Shown here piece after piece: positions 1 to 11,496 of a stretch of DNA of 64,000 bases (positions are counted from its first letter, which is position 1; each line of letters begins with the position of its first letter). Source of the DNA: Clarireedia homoeocarpa (Eukaryota; Ascomycota; Leotiomycetes; Helotiales; Rutstroemiaceae). The stretch is taken from the NCBI GenBank assembly GCA_001465935.1, contig LNKV01000004.1, positions 372,001 through 436,000 on the forward strand, written 5' to 3'. The notes under the pieces were generated by a model. That model ran no database searches. It was not told where the DNA came from and saw nothing but the letters and a program-made list of their open reading frames with translations. The position numbers and the translations under genes are program-made.

Positions 1-684
1 TCTATCTTTTTATGCCAACTTCTTCGGATTGGAATGGACTCGTCAATTGACCGTCTTTCTTGGTCGTTTTTGGAATAATTGACTAGTAGACACTGCAGCG
101 CATCTTTTGGCACTTCACTATTGTGAATGGGATGATTCTCTACTTCACCAATTACTACATGTCACCGAGACTCCCAGCGCTTTTCCACATGGAAACATTG
201 AGGTTTTTATGAATTCTGCTGACCTGCTTATAAGTACCATTCTGGCTCTCAGTGTCTTCCCCCCGCTCGATATGGTCTTACAATACTAAGTCCAGCTTCT
301 CAGCACCGAGATGCTTGTGCGGACTTCGATGACGCAAGCAACTGAGTTGCTACAAAATGTCGAGTTCCCCCGACTGCCTCCGTTCAAGAATCGTGTGATG
401 TATAATCGAGAGCCAAAACGATAGCAATATGGCTAGTAAGCCAGATCGAAAACCAGTATTCGTGGATCGTCTAATCGTAACGAGATATCAGGAAATATCT
501 ACTGTGTATTTGGGTTGAGTGTAATGAGTGTCGGTTGTTATTTTGCGAGAGATTGCGCGGTCAGAAGATCTATTCTATGTCCGCCATCTCATCAATGACG
601 GAGGAGACTTACACGCAATAGGTCGTGCGACTCATTGGAGGTTAACACACTGCTCGAATTGTGTCCCCGAATTTCTAGAGACTT
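1..684. other. Intergenic, no gene recognised
   Basis: Only short open frames occur here and none resembles a known protein. I see no RNA gene or repeat. The right part lies downstream of the broken gene that follows on the minus strand. Confidence 0.5.
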
Positions 685-1868
685 CTAAGGAGCGAGAGGG
701 CGACGTATATGCAGCTCCACCTTTTCCCGAGAAACAACCATTAATGGATCTGCGTGAACGGCCTCGAATTCGAGCACAAATGAATGCAAATGATCTGCGG
801 GAACTCCCACATTTTTCAACAACAACAACCAACCGTCGCACGTCCATGATATACGCCGGCTAAAGACGGTTTTGAGAACCTCTTTCAATGTCATCGGAAG
901 AACTGTCCTGAGACCAGTCCGAGTGGACAATGTTTCTTCCAGGTAGGCAATCTCGATTGAACAGAAAGATGCGGTTCCTTGCAGGACCGCTTTCCAATTC
1001 TCAAAGGTGCTGGGAGCGTTCTTGAAGTAGAGACTTTTGAGGACGTCCACCAACCAAATTGCGGTCACTTGCATACAATTTGTCGTACCTATCATTCGGC
1101 TAAAATTTCTTAAGGGACTGGAATCGCAAAATTTAAATAGAATCTGGTGTAAAGTACCAAGAGGGCCTCCTTCGCTACCAAGCGGCTGGTAAATAGGAGT
1201 CCAGGCGTGAGTGGTTTGGAGTCGTAATGACAGCGGATCAATTTATGGATCATACAGCAAAACTTATTTTCGCCTGATCTTGGTTTCAAAACCTCATAGA
1301 AGATTCTGGCGCGGATTTCGAATGGTATCCGAAAGATGGCCGACTCTTGGGAAAGGATTAGACGGCGAGGACCCAAGTGATCTACCAACCTACCCATGCC
1401 GGGATATTTATACACTCTCTCATTAATGAGCAGTTTTCGGGCTACTTCTGCCGGCTTCACTCTGCTTATATGCCTCCTGATCTCTTCATGCTCTCCCCTC
1501 TTTGGAAGGAGGTATGTTATGGACATGACGATATTGATGATCAAGAAAGTGGGATCTGGCAAGCACCCAGCCAACTCGAGGGTAATTTCACAAGAGAAGA
1601 CAAACCAAATTTGATTCAACAATATAGTTAACAGTATATTTTTAGTACAGATACGTGTAGAGCCTCCAGCTTTGACCACACATGGTGTTGCTCTTCCAGG
1701 TCCACTTATCATGCCATGCATGAATTCCACGATATGAAGCCCACAGTACGACACGGGAGAATTGCGGTCCGTTTCGTCAAAAATAAGGGGGGAAATTAAC
1801 CTTATCCCGTTATAGCCAACGGAGCCTTTGATTCCGCTATAGTGCACCGTAGTGATTTTCCAATTCAT
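685..1868 (-). pseudogene. Frameshifted DUF7730/F-box-like protein relic
   Basis: Two minus-strand frames read through this stretch, about 1868-1110 and 1095-685. The first ends with a segment typical of fungal DUF7730/F-box-like proteins: FRIPFEIRARIFYEVLKPR, then SRLVAKEALLVLYTRFYLNF. After the last motif the frame hits a stop at 1110, but another frame continues without a gap (FCDSSPLRNFSRMIGTTNC) into the second segment, so a frameshift near 1115-1130 is the simplest reading. A very short intron is less likely because no good donor is visible. The first ~130 codons look non-coding, and a start near 1540 (MSITYLLPKRGEHEE) is more plausible. No function beyond the family is known to me. An expressed, rearranged gene cannot be excluded. 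Confidence 0.45.
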
Positions 1869-2480
1869 TTCCGAATGATCTGATGACTGGTGATATGAAC
1901 AAGGTGCTCCGGATATATCCTTTACTCCACAAGCATTAATTCGGCTTTGGCTACCCCAGATTTTACCCCAATGGCTGCAGATGCCTTACGGATGTTGTAC
2001 CGACGTTCCTGTGGAATGCGATAAATTGTTTGATGGAGACGGAGCAATAATCCACTAAGAATTAAAGCCTTCAATCAAACTATTAGTAAGGAATGGGTGG
2101 GAACCTCTATGCTAGATCACTTTAAGCCTATGTAGTATTCACTTTGTGTTTACCTCGGGATGTTGCGAATGTCGTCAACAGACTAGTATCTTCTCTACAG
2201 CTATCGCACGAGTTTCTTAATCCGGAAGGAGGTAGTTTTTCCTTCAGTCACAGCCTCTCTAGATCGTCAAGGTCGAGGGACTTTACAACGCACGGCCGAC
2301 GGAGGGTGTCCTCCTCGACTGGATGCGTATTTCTGGTGGCGATTAAGATTTGCTTCCCTGCTAATTCCATGTGATTGGACTGTATATATCAATTTCATTC
2401 AGTCTTCAAGTCATGATATAAGTTCTCATTTCTTCAGACCTCGAGTTACCTTGTTCAGGATAACATAGTTGTTCTTGAAG
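1869..2480. other. Intergenic, promoter side of the mannanase gene
   Basis: No convincing gene. The last 100 bases hold the TATA-like element of the mannanase gene, and the rest shows only short random frames. Confidence 0.5.
2383..2388 (+). promoter_or_regulatory. TATA-like element of the mannanase gene
   Basis: TATATA lies about 95 bases before the mannanase start codon, a normal distance for a fungal core promoter with a short leader. Position is the only support. Confidence 0.4.
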
Positions 2481-4040
2481 ATGAAGTTCTCAACCGCCCT
2501 CGTTTCGTCTTGTGCGATTGCCCTCGTTAGGGCCCAAGCTGCTGCGTATGCGCAATGTACGTACTTTCCATACCAACCATGATACATATACTGACCTTGA
2601 GTAGGTGGAGGACAAAATTGGACGGGAGTAACGTCTTGTGTGGCAGGGTACACTTGTGTGTACTCCAATGCCTACTACTCGCAATGTGTACCAGGCACAG
2701 GTCAGATGACTTTCTAGGTCTGCCAGACTCTCACTAACATGTTGAATAGCCTCAACCACTTTGACCACTTCAACTAAGACCACCTCAACAAGCAAGCCAA
2801 GTACTTCTACCTCAACAACCGCTACTGCACCAGGTAGCACAACGACAACCATTTCTAGCTATGCTAAAGCTGCTGGATCAGTATTCCAGATCAATGGGAA
2901 GAAAACATACTTCGCAGGAACGAATTCGTACTGGATTGGATTCCTGACTTCCAACTCAGACATTGATTTAGTTATGTCCCATCTCGCTGCTGTTAGTCCA
3001 TGCTTGTTCTAGAAATATGCCATTATTATCCTGACCAATTTACAGTCAGGTCTCAAAGTCCTCCGAGTGTGGGGTTTCAATGACGTTACATCCACTCCAG
3101 ACTCTAACACCGTCTGGTTTCAATCATTCGTTTCCGGTCAACAACCTGTAATTAACACCGGTGCCAACGGTCTCCAACGCCTCGACTATGTAGTCCAATC
3201 CGCTCAAGCTCACGGCATCAGCCTAATCATCAACTTCGTCAATAACTGGACCGACTACGGCGGCATGCAAGCCTATGCCACATACTACGGCCTCAAAGCC
3301 GTCACAGACTGGTATACCAGCGCCGCAGCACAAGCCCAATACCAGAAATACATCGCCGCCGTCGTCTCCCGCTACAAAACCAGCACCGCAGTATTCGCCT
3401 GGGAACTTGCCAACGAACCCCGTTGCTCGGGCTGCGCCACATCCGTTATCACTAACTGGGCAAGCACGACTTCAAAATACATCAAATCGCTAGATCCCAA
3501 TCATATGGTTACGACCGGAGATGAAGGATTCGGTCTCACCGTCGCAAACGACACATCGTATCCCTTCACCACTGGGCCCGGACTCAACTTCACCGATCTC
3601 CTCGCTATCCCAACCCTGGATTTCGCAACCATTCATCTCTATCCTAGCAGTTGGGGCGAGATCGATGCCTGGGGTTCCTCGTGGATCTCGTTCCATGCAG
3701 CTGCTGCTAAGGCTGCTGGAAAACCACTAATTGTGGAGGAGTACGGTTCTTTGATACACACGAATGAATTGGCGTGGCAGGGGACGATTCTGAATTCGGA
3801 TGTTGCGGGAGATTTGTATTGGCAGTATGGAGATACATTTTCGTGGGGAAAGTCGAATGATGATGGGTATGCGATTTATTATGGGAGTGCAGAGTATACG
3901 CAGCTGGTGAGTGCTTTTCTAATTTTCTTTCTACTGACTCGTTTTGTTTTGTACTTGAGAGTTTGGTGAGGCTAATGAGATTGATATTGTAGGTTACGAA
4001 TCATGCTGCGGCTATGAATGCGAAGGCTGTACCTGCTTAA
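2481..4040 (+). CDS. Secreted endo-beta-1,4-mannanase, GH5 with N-terminal CBM1
   Basis: Cleaves beta-1,4-mannan backbones outside the cell. Five exons: 2481-2556, 2605-2700, 2750-2991, 3046-3906 and 3993-4040, giving 440 residues. Residues 1-20 are a signal peptide (MKFSTALVSSCAIALVRAQA). A cellulose-binding CBM1 follows at about 25-57, with QCGGQNWTG, SCVAGYTC and SQCVPGT and its conserved cysteines. Next comes a Ser/Thr linker to about 95, then a GH5 (subfamily 7-like) barrel. The acid/base Glu is about residue 262 in WELANEPRC; the nucleophile lies in IVEEYGS at about 369-370. The first intron splits a CBM1 cysteine codon, which fixes the splice sites. Fungal Man5A enzymes often carry CBM1 at the C-terminus, whereas here it is N-terminal. 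Substrate specificity within GH5 is inferred from family resemblance. Confidence 0.93.
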
Positions 4041-4299
4041 TGGGTGGAGAGGAACTTGGGCGGGGCCGTGTTTGTAAATAGGAAATTGCTGGAACGCCAT
4101 GGTTGGGCAGTAGCATTATATTGAGAGAAAAGTTGATTGTACAAATTCCCTCGTTGGTATAAAATCTTTCTAGTACTCCAGTACACGTCTCAGCCATTCC
4201 AACCGAGTTCAAGAGATGAATACCGGAACTTACAACACCAACACACCACTGCCAAACCTCACTCTCATTCAATTTACCCCATTTCTATCATCTCTTATC

Positions 4300-5043
4300 T
4301 CATTCTCCTGCCCTACTCCCTCCTTTCGCAGGTCTAACCATAAAACACTCCACAAAATCCTCCTTCCCCTCCACCGGGACAACCAATCTCCCCCTCTCCT
4401 CAAAACCAAAATGCTCATAAACCTCCTTGCCTACCGGACTCGCCTCCAGATAACATTCCACACCTTGTCTGTCCGCCCTTTCTAAACCCCATCTTATCAA
4501 CATCCCCGCTGCTCCTTTTCCCTGCCATTTCGGGAGCGTCGCTATAAATTCTAAATAGTAATGTTTCCTCCATTTCCGACCTTGATCTTTCTGTCCTTTA
4601 CTTGAGCTGGTCTCTTGCGCTTCATGTTGCCTTGAAACGTCAATACTAGAATCAGAACACCCCATAATATCCCCTCTCCTCCTCCCCAACATCCCAAAAA
4701 AATGATCCGCAACCCCCATATCCGCGCCTTCCGGCCAAGTAGGCAATTCCTCCTCATCACCACCCCACTCCGCGCTTCCGGGCTTGCTCTCCCCTGTCAC
4801 ATCGTTCCATTTCGCATATGCGACGATCTGTTCCGAGGAAGAGTCGTATACGCAGAGGAAGTGCGCGGAGAGGTCTTCAATCTCGGTAATGATCGATTGC
4901 TGCCACCAGTTCCAAGATGAAGTGCCGGGAGTGCGGAAGGGGAACACGAGACGCGAGATTGAGTCGTGCGTGAAGGCGGAGAAGTAGATGGCCGTTAGAG
5001 AGGGGGCGTCATGGGCGGTGGCGGGACGGAGGAGGAGGGGCAT
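4300..5043 (-). CDS. GNAT-family N-acetyltransferase
   Basis: Intronless, 247 residues. It begins with a typical GNAT first strand (LLRPATAHDAPSLTAIYFSAF). The acetyl-CoA loop is clear near residues 175-190 (LPKWQGKGAAGMLIRWGLER, with Q-G-K-G-A-A as the Q/RxxGxG/A motif). It is followed by a GNAT C-terminal pattern (YLEASPVGKEVYEHFGFEER). A polar insertion at about 85-160 separates the halves, as in many fungal GNAT proteins. No signal peptide is present, so it is probably cytosolic. The acceptor is unknown: small amines or xenobiotics are common for this subgroup, but that is not shown here. The gene is convergent with the mannanase, about 260 bases from its stop. Confidence 0.85.
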   Translation of the reverse strand: MPLLLRPATAHDAPSLTAIYFSAFTHDSISRLVFPFRTPGTSSWNWWQQSIITEIEDLSAHFLCVYDSSSEQIVAYAKWNDVTGESKPGSAEWGGDEEELPTWPEGADMGVADHFFGMLGRRRGDIMGCSDSSIDVSRQHEAQETSSSKGQKDQGRKWRKHYYLEFIATLPKWQGKGAAGMLIRWGLERADRQGVECYLEASPVGKEVYEHFGFEERGRLVVPVEGKEDFVECFMVRPAKGGSRAGE

Positions 5044-5821
5044 GATTGGGTTGGGGTGGATGGAGAAATAGGGGGGGGCCTGAAGTGCGGGGTAAGGTGG
5101 TTTGATGCAAATGGATTGTGGGATACAGTAGGATTGATTATTGTATTACTGGTGAATTCACAATTTGTGAGGAAGTATCCGAAGAAGTGGAACTGAAGTC
5201 TTTAAGTTCTATATTTCAGCCCAGTGTGACTATGTCTTATATCAAAAAATTCTCTACAATGTCGTCGGCGTTAAGTCAACTTTTCTATGTTAGTAAGCAT
5301 CAGACAGCCCGAACCCACGTAACCCTACGCTCTATATTCTACATTCGGTAACCATAGCGCAATCTTACACGTCGCCGATTCTTTTCCAGATCAAAGCAAT
5401 TCATGTTGTCGTCGTTGAATAAGTGTTCAATGTGATGCTCTCCCTGTGATACATTCTCGAACGCCATTTTCTCCTTTAGAGAAAATAATCCAATCATACT
5501 GAACGATGGCCAAGTGTCCATACACGCAAAAATGATCGTCGTCGGAATTTCGCATCAACATCCGTCAGAAAGTAATTAGCCTCAATACATAATATCCGAT
5601 TGAAGGATAAACAAGACGTTATATTCACAAATGGAGGCAAAAAACCACGTTTCCAAATCGCATGTTTTTCTATCTTGTGCATCCAATATTTTGAGCAAGT
5701 GTTCTTCTTTCCTGTGAACTTTGCACTCTCTCCTATCTATAGTCAACAAGCACTTTCATCATTGGCTTCGGTATACCAGCTTGACATCCAGAACCAAGTC
5801 AGCGAAAAGTAAGAAACCAAG
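5044..5821. other. Intergenic between two divergent genes
   Basis: Divergent upstream region of the GNAT gene and the secreted-protein gene. Only short open frames are present. The last ~100 bases are CT/CA-rich leader sequence. No repeats or RNA genes were recognised. Confidence 0.5.
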
Positions 5822-6544
5822 ATGAGATCTTTCCTACTTTTCTCTCTTCTCTCTGCTTCTGCCACATTGGCGAAAGAAGTCCACCTACCAATCCCACCCA
5901 TCTACATCGGCGACGTCTTTCTTCCTCCTTCCATGTATATTCTCGCATGGACCGCCCCAAGACCGTCTTCTGAATTCGTCTACCCCCCCTCCTCAAAAAA
6001 CACAACCGTCTCCCTCTCCTCCTCCTCTCCTTCAATCCCCTCCCCCGAATGGTGCCGCACAGCCGTCGAAGTCACCGAGAACGAACCCTTCTCCGTCACG
6101 CATCCAGACGCGAAAAACGGCGTTCTGGAAGGCTTGAAATTCGTCGGGTATTTTGCTTCCGAAAAAGAGGGAGCGCATCTAGAGCGCGATGGGAAGTTGT
6201 GGGGGAAATGCTATATTACGCCAGAGAGCGGGAAGATAGGGAGTTGTGATGGGCTTGGAGGAGGGGATCGCTGGGACGGGTGGGGCACGCGGACTTGGAG
6301 TTGTTGGGCGGTGGTGGATGAGGTGGTTATGGGAGCTGAGGAGGAGGAGAATAAGGAGGCAGAGAAGAAGGAGGAGATTGTGGGGACAGAAGAGCAGCGG
6401 GTCCAGGGAATTTTGAGTGGGAGTTTGGGAAGTGGGTTTACAGGGAGTGTGGAGGGGATTAGGAGGGCGGAGAAGACTTTGGGAGTGAGGGGGAGCGAGG
6501 TTTTGGAGGCTTTTACAGCGGTTATGACGGGCTTCTCGGGTTGA
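5822..6544 (+). CDS. Small secreted cysteine-containing protein, function unknown
   Basis: Intronless, 240 residues. Residues 1-17 form a good signal peptide (MRSFLLFSLLSASATLA) with cleavage likely after TLA. The mature protein has four cysteines, one in PEWCRTAVEV at about residue 78, two in WGKCYITPESGKIGSC and one in TWSCWAV, so two disulfides are possible. The N-terminal half is rich in Pro and Ser; the C-terminal part has a Glu/Lys-rich stretch (EEEENKEAEKKEE) and then a Gly-rich helix-like end. I recognise no domain. Codon choice changes within the gene, with C-ending codons early and G-rich codons late, as in other genes here. Size and secretion make it a candidate secreted effector or wall-associated protein, but nothing beyond secretion is supported. 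Confidence 0.7.
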   Translation: MRSFLLFSLLSASATLAKEVHLPIPPIYIGDVFLPPSMYILAWTAPRPSSEFVYPPSSKNTTVSLSSSSPSIPSPEWCRTAVEVTENEPFSVTHPDAKNGVLEGLKFVGYFASEKEGAHLERDGKLWGKCYITPESGKIGSCDGLGGGDRWDGWGTRTWSCWAVVDEVVMGAEEEENKEAEKKEEIVGTEEQRVQGILSGSLGSGFTGSVEGIRRAEKTLGVRGSEVLEAFTAVMTGFSG

Positions 6545-8735
6545 GCGGATGAATATTATGCGGGAAATTGAGGGATTGGTGTTGGTTGGAACTTTGTTTG
6601 GGTATATCACGTCGAAATTGATTCTTTTCGCTGGCGGTCAACTGGAGTAGGCTAATTTCTTCACTTGAATTGAATTTATCTCCCATAACTGACTGTCCTG
6701 ACCTCTGGTGGTGGATTGCGAATGACGTATTCACTGACAAGATGTAATTGATAAAGTTATTTCGGATACTGTAACGTTGTCCTTGAAATCCTATTCACTT
6801 CTATCCATCAGCAAATACTATATAAATACTCTCTTACCCCCTCGACAACATCATGCAACGAAGATCTGGGAGAAGCTGAAGAGCAGATACAAAGTCTCTG
6901 AGGAAGAGGATTCTTGCTATATGGAAATTACACTAGGATTGCCCTCAACTGATCATTTAGTACACCATCCATTCCATCGCACTTGAATCTTACATTATAT
7001 TACGCATATGCATAAGCTAGAATGAATGAATGAATGAATGCCGATAGAACTGATACTTCATGACAGCAGTCACTAATTTCCAAAACAGTAGCATCAAGTC
7101 GCATCAACGGTGATACAAAACACAGCAACAAAATTCCAACTACCTCTACCTCTACCTCTCCGCATAACCGAAACAGGTAGATTAGAGTGAACTGACTGAA
7201 CGCAGCTACACCTAACTAACTCCCATGACTTGCTTGCTTGCTATAGAAATTTTACGCCCTGTAATGCTTCGCTCGTGGTTACAATGCATACACCCGACTT
7301 TATATAGAAAAGAAGAGGTAGAAGAGGAAGAGTATATACCAAATATGGCTGCATTAGATGATTTACTGCTGTTTGTGAGATTCTAGTCTCATAAATACAA
7401 GGTGTGTATTTAACTCACCAGATGTAACTTATATTGAGTGGATTTGCTAGTGAATAGTTTCTATGTCTATTTACGGCGAGATGTATTGTATCAAGCGGGG
7501 GGTAGCTGGGATCTTCAGGTGCAAATTAATAGGATCATTTTGGAGGTTAACCTAGATTTTTATGATATAGTTTCAGAATCTGTATACAGGAACTTACGCT
7601 GTACATAGAGAGGTGTATACGTCAACCGAGTATCTGCATCTTCAAGTATGAATGAAATAGTCTTTGGTGTATTCTAGACTAAATTTTGTGATATAGTAGA
7701 AAAGTTGAGATATACTCGAGAAACGTAACTGGGCCCAATTGGTAGATTAGACAAAACAGTTGTGTGATGTGATGGTGAATACAGTAAACTATCCCTGCGC
7801 TTTTGCTTTTTCAGATTGGAGCACAGGAAGGGAAATCGCGGATGATTCACCAGTCTCTGAAGTTTGTGCTGGGAACGGGGTATGAAAGAATCTTTTCTTT
7901 TTCTATGTGGAAGTTCTGTAAACATCAATTAAAAATACTTACATATTCGAAATAGCTTCGCTCCCTGGAAATGGTAATCCATAACTTAGACATTCATAGA
8001 TGTATAAAACCTGAATACAGCACACTTACTCTGTGAATATTCCCGATCAACTAGCCAAGAAACCGGTCATTGATGACAATGTTATACACAGAAAATGGTA
8101 TGACAGCAAAAGATACCGGCGACAACAGGCTATAGGTTACAGTCATAAACCCCGGAAGCCCGCTTGAACCTGGAGATGCATCGCCCATCATTCCCATATC
8201 CTCAAACGACTTTTGCTCGAAAACTTACAATTCTGCTGTTATACCTAGAACTTCTCGTATGCGAGCGAACGGTTTGCCCGAAGTAGAATACTGGAAGAGA
8301 AGCCCTGGAAGTACAAGAAGTATGTCTTATATACCCTGCTTCCACGTTATCAACATGCAGAACTACATGCACCAAATGTCCAGCGGAAGCAGCAGAAGTA
8401 CTTCGGCACAGAAACAGGCCAGATACAAGACTTTATATAGAAGACAAAAAGAAGGACCTTTGCCACCCCGCTTGTGGTGAGGGGAAGTGAATTGCGGGTT
8501 GGTTTGAGTTGATTGGATGAAGCGTGTGATGGTTAAGAGATGGATACTCTTAAACCTGAGTGAGCATGATAGTTTGAGGTTTTCTCATCTAGGGGGGGAT
8601 AAACTGTAAGGGTACAACTCTGGGGGGATGTTTGGTGGTAATTGTGTAGAGAGAAGAAGAGTAAGAGAGGAGAGGAGAAAAGAGCGAAGAGATTATTATG
8701 GAAGAAAATTTCTTTTCAGTGTAGTCTCCCCTCAC
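6545..8735. other. 2.2-kb intergenic stretch with minor repeats
   Basis: No gene recognised. Short tandem repeats occur at about 7020-7040 (AATG unit) and 7140-7160 (CTACCT unit). The stretch is A/T-rich with many stops in all frames. Purine-rich sequence at 8640-8700 adjoins the 3' end of the FAD oxidoreductase gene. Confidence 0.5.
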
Positions 8736-10132
8736 TCACGCACTAAAATCCATCATCTTCCTCGGATCCAAATCCCCCACCCTCGCACTCTTCGCCTCCC
8801 CCTCAAACAAAAACTCACTAATCAACTTCCCCGTCGCACAACTATTCTGAATCCCCCAACACGTATGACCTGCCGCCAACCACATTCCCTTCACACCCGT
8901 CGGCCCAATCAGTGGTCCGGCGTCGCCTCGGACTAATGGTAGATAGCATGCTTGTTTTGCTAACACTTTTCCGTTGCGCATGGGGTCCGAGATCGATCCT
9001 ATGTAGTCGAGGATGTCATTGCAGCTGGATTCGTCGCATTGGACGAGGTCGGAGGATTTGGGGAGCGGTACGTCTTCGTCTCCTTCGCCTGCGGTTAAGA
9101 GTGTTAGTGGTGCTCTGTCAAGGGGCGGAGGGGAGAGGGAGTAAGGGACGTACCGCATGCGTAGACTGTGCCGTCAGGTCGGGCATACATCTCTGGGTTG
9201 ACCATCTTTCCATGTCGCCTCTTCGTCACAATGCCATCCATTTTTCTTCCGAAGCCTTTCGGTAGATCAATTTCGGTGAACACAGCCCAGGGAGAAACAT
9301 TCGCTTCTACGACTACACTGTGTGCTCGTTGGTATTCGATCGGTGCTTCTGGAAGTACGGTATTCGTCCATGGTCCGGCAGATACTATGACATCGTTCGC
9401 AGGTAATGTGTGAATATGTTTCGTCTCTTTATCTTCATATGTGACGCTCTTGACATGGTTCCCGGTATAATCGATCGCTGTGACTGAACCATAAATGATT
9501 TGCACGCCTTTTTCTTGCGCCAATTCCGCCATAGCGTTGGTGAATTGGTATGGATGTACCTGCGCGGTCGTCTGAGGCGTACCCATCTGAGAATACCGTT
9601 GTATGTTGTCCGTCACAAGCCAGTCCAAATCCTTTGGCAGATCCATCGCCAGGCTCTTCTTCTTGGACGTTCTCCCCGGAATAACTTTAGGTAGCTTCTT
9701 CCATACCTCGCCCCCCGATTCTGCGGTTTGTGAAGGGTCGGTTTCGGGTAATAATCGAGCGGTAGCACCTATCGAGCCGCAATACACCTGGCGATAACCC
9801 CACCTCTTTGCGCCGTCATGCTCCTTTGCTAGTTCGGCGTGGAGTTTGTAAGATAGGGGAACAATTGATTCTGGTCGTGCCCATAATGCTAGAAGTCCAC
9901 CTGCTTTCCCGGATGCGGCTGAGGCGATGGATTGCGCTTCGACGATTGTGATTTTGGTGGTGGCGGGGTTGAATGAGGGGTGGCGGGTGAGAAAATAAGC
10001 CGAAGTACAACCTATGATACCACCACCTGTTGTCGACGGTCAGCGACAATATATGAGCATATTCGGATCCTGCAATTACATACCGATTATAACAATATTG
10101 CGTTGACCAGTCTCCGTTGCTGAAGTTGCCAT
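8736..10132 (-). CDS. FAD-dependent oxidoreductase (DAO family, TDA3-like)
   Basis: Three exons: 10084-10132, 9154-10026 and 8736-9088, giving 424 residues. The FAD-binding dinucleotide motif at residues 13-20 (IVIIGGGIIGCTSAY) is split by the first intron and restored exactly on splicing. An acidic residue ends the second strand (ITIVEAQ), and the C-terminal FAD contact is GMWLAAGHTCWGIQNSCATG. The middle carries the DAO substrate domain (NDVIVSAGPWTNTVLPEAP). The family (PF01266) oxidises amines, amino acids or glycerol-like compounds. The overall pattern resembles the fungal TDA3 group, whose substrate is unclear to me. No secretion signal, so probably cytosolic or organellar. The gene is divergent from the glutathione peroxidase gene, with 404 bases between start codons. 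Confidence 0.88.
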
Positions 10133-10536
10133 TGTCTTAAGCATTCCGTGCTGTGCAACTTCTCGAAACCGGAAACTTTGATAGCCGGTGATGTTTTGTT
10201 CTGCGCCTGCAACGAGCTCATCATAGATCAATCACGGAACTTGAATTCAACCGGTTGCTGATGCCGATGCCGATGCCTAGGCTCAAAGCTTTATCTTATC
10301 AGCAGAATCTCGCTTCCATGTGATTCCGGCCAATAGAAAACTATGATTACTAACAATTTCAGTGCCCACGATCCAAACATCCCAGCTTCATATTCCCAAC
10401 CCCTTGCACCAGACACAGACCCCTCATTCCAAACATTCCAGACCTCACTTTCTTACAAATAACGATTCTCAAATATCACAATTCCCAGCTCTCCGTTTGA
10501 AAAACCTCAAGTACAAATACTCGAGTCGATCTGTCC
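10133..10536. promoter_or_regulatory. Shared divergent promoter region
   Basis: About 400 bases separate the FAD oxidoreductase start (minus) from the long-form start of the peroxidase (plus), so both promoters must lie here. A short GATGCC tandem repeat is at about 10260-10275. No TATA element stands out. Confidence 0.45.
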
Positions 10537-11496
10537 ATGCTCCAAGTCCGAACCTTTCTACACACTCCAAGTATCAGAGCAACAACCTATTCGCGGGCGT
10601 TTTCTGGTGTCACTGTCACACCGTTTCGAACAGCTTCAACATCATACCAATATCAGAACCACATCGCCAAGATTTGGAACTCAAGAAATACCGATCTCAC
10701 TGTTCGATATTCTTCTGCTCGGTTTGTTCAGCAACATATTAGGAATATCGCAATGGCTTCAGCGACTTCGATTTATGAGTTCGAACCCCTCAACAGTGCG
10801 TTTTCTTCTCCTCCCCTTTCATCCCCTTTTAACCTGCGCTTCCCCTCTACATCATGCGGGCATCCTCTTCCATAAGCCTCATACTGATCATGCTTCAATC
10901 TACAGAAAAGGGCGAACCTGTACCAATGTCAGACTACAGAGGAAAGGTAATCCTCATCGTCAACACCGCGTCGAAATGCGGCTTCACACCCCAATACGAA
11001 GGTCTCGAGAAACTATACAAATCAGTCAAGGAGAAGCACGGTGATGATTTTGTGATCTTGGGTTTCCCTTGTAATCAATTTGGTGGACAGGAGCCTGGAA
11101 CGGATGAGGATATTCAGCAATTCTGCCAGCTGAACTATGGTGTTTCGTTCCCAATTGTATGTCTTCATCCTTCTCGCTATATCCTTTTGGGTTTTCGCCT
11201 TGTCTCTCTCAAGCTCAAACTCATGCGCTCTATCTCTTCACATCCATGCTAACCTACTCTTTCTCCAACAGATGGGCAAAACCGACGTCAACGGCGACAA
11301 AGCCTCTCCCCTCTTCGACTGGTTAAAGAAAGAAAAGCCCGGAATCCTTGGTATCCAGCGCGTGAAGTGGAATTTCGAGAAATGGTTGATAGGAAGAGAT
11401 GGACAGGTTAAGCAGCGATGGGCTAGTACTACTAAGCCGGAGTCTTTGGAAGCGCCGATCTTGGAGGCTTTGACTGAGACGAAGAGTGAGTTGTAG
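10537..11496 (+). CDS. Thiol-type glutathione peroxidase (GPx3/Hyr1-like)
   Basis: Reduces hydroperoxides. Fungal GPx of this type normally take electrons from thioredoxin and can act as redox sensors. Exons 10537-10795, 10906-11156 and 11272-11496. Two starts are possible. ATG at 10537 gives 244 residues with a basic, Ser/Thr-rich, acid-poor N-terminus that looks like a mitochondrial presequence. ATG at 10753 (MASATSIYEFEPL) gives 172 residues, the usual family length. The peroxidatic Cys is in NTASKCGFTPQY (a Cys in place of selenocysteine), the second family motif is ILGFPCNQFGGQEPG, and the active-site Trp is in VKWNFEKWL. Alternative starts could give mitochondrial and cytosolic forms; that part is inference. 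Confidence 0.92.
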
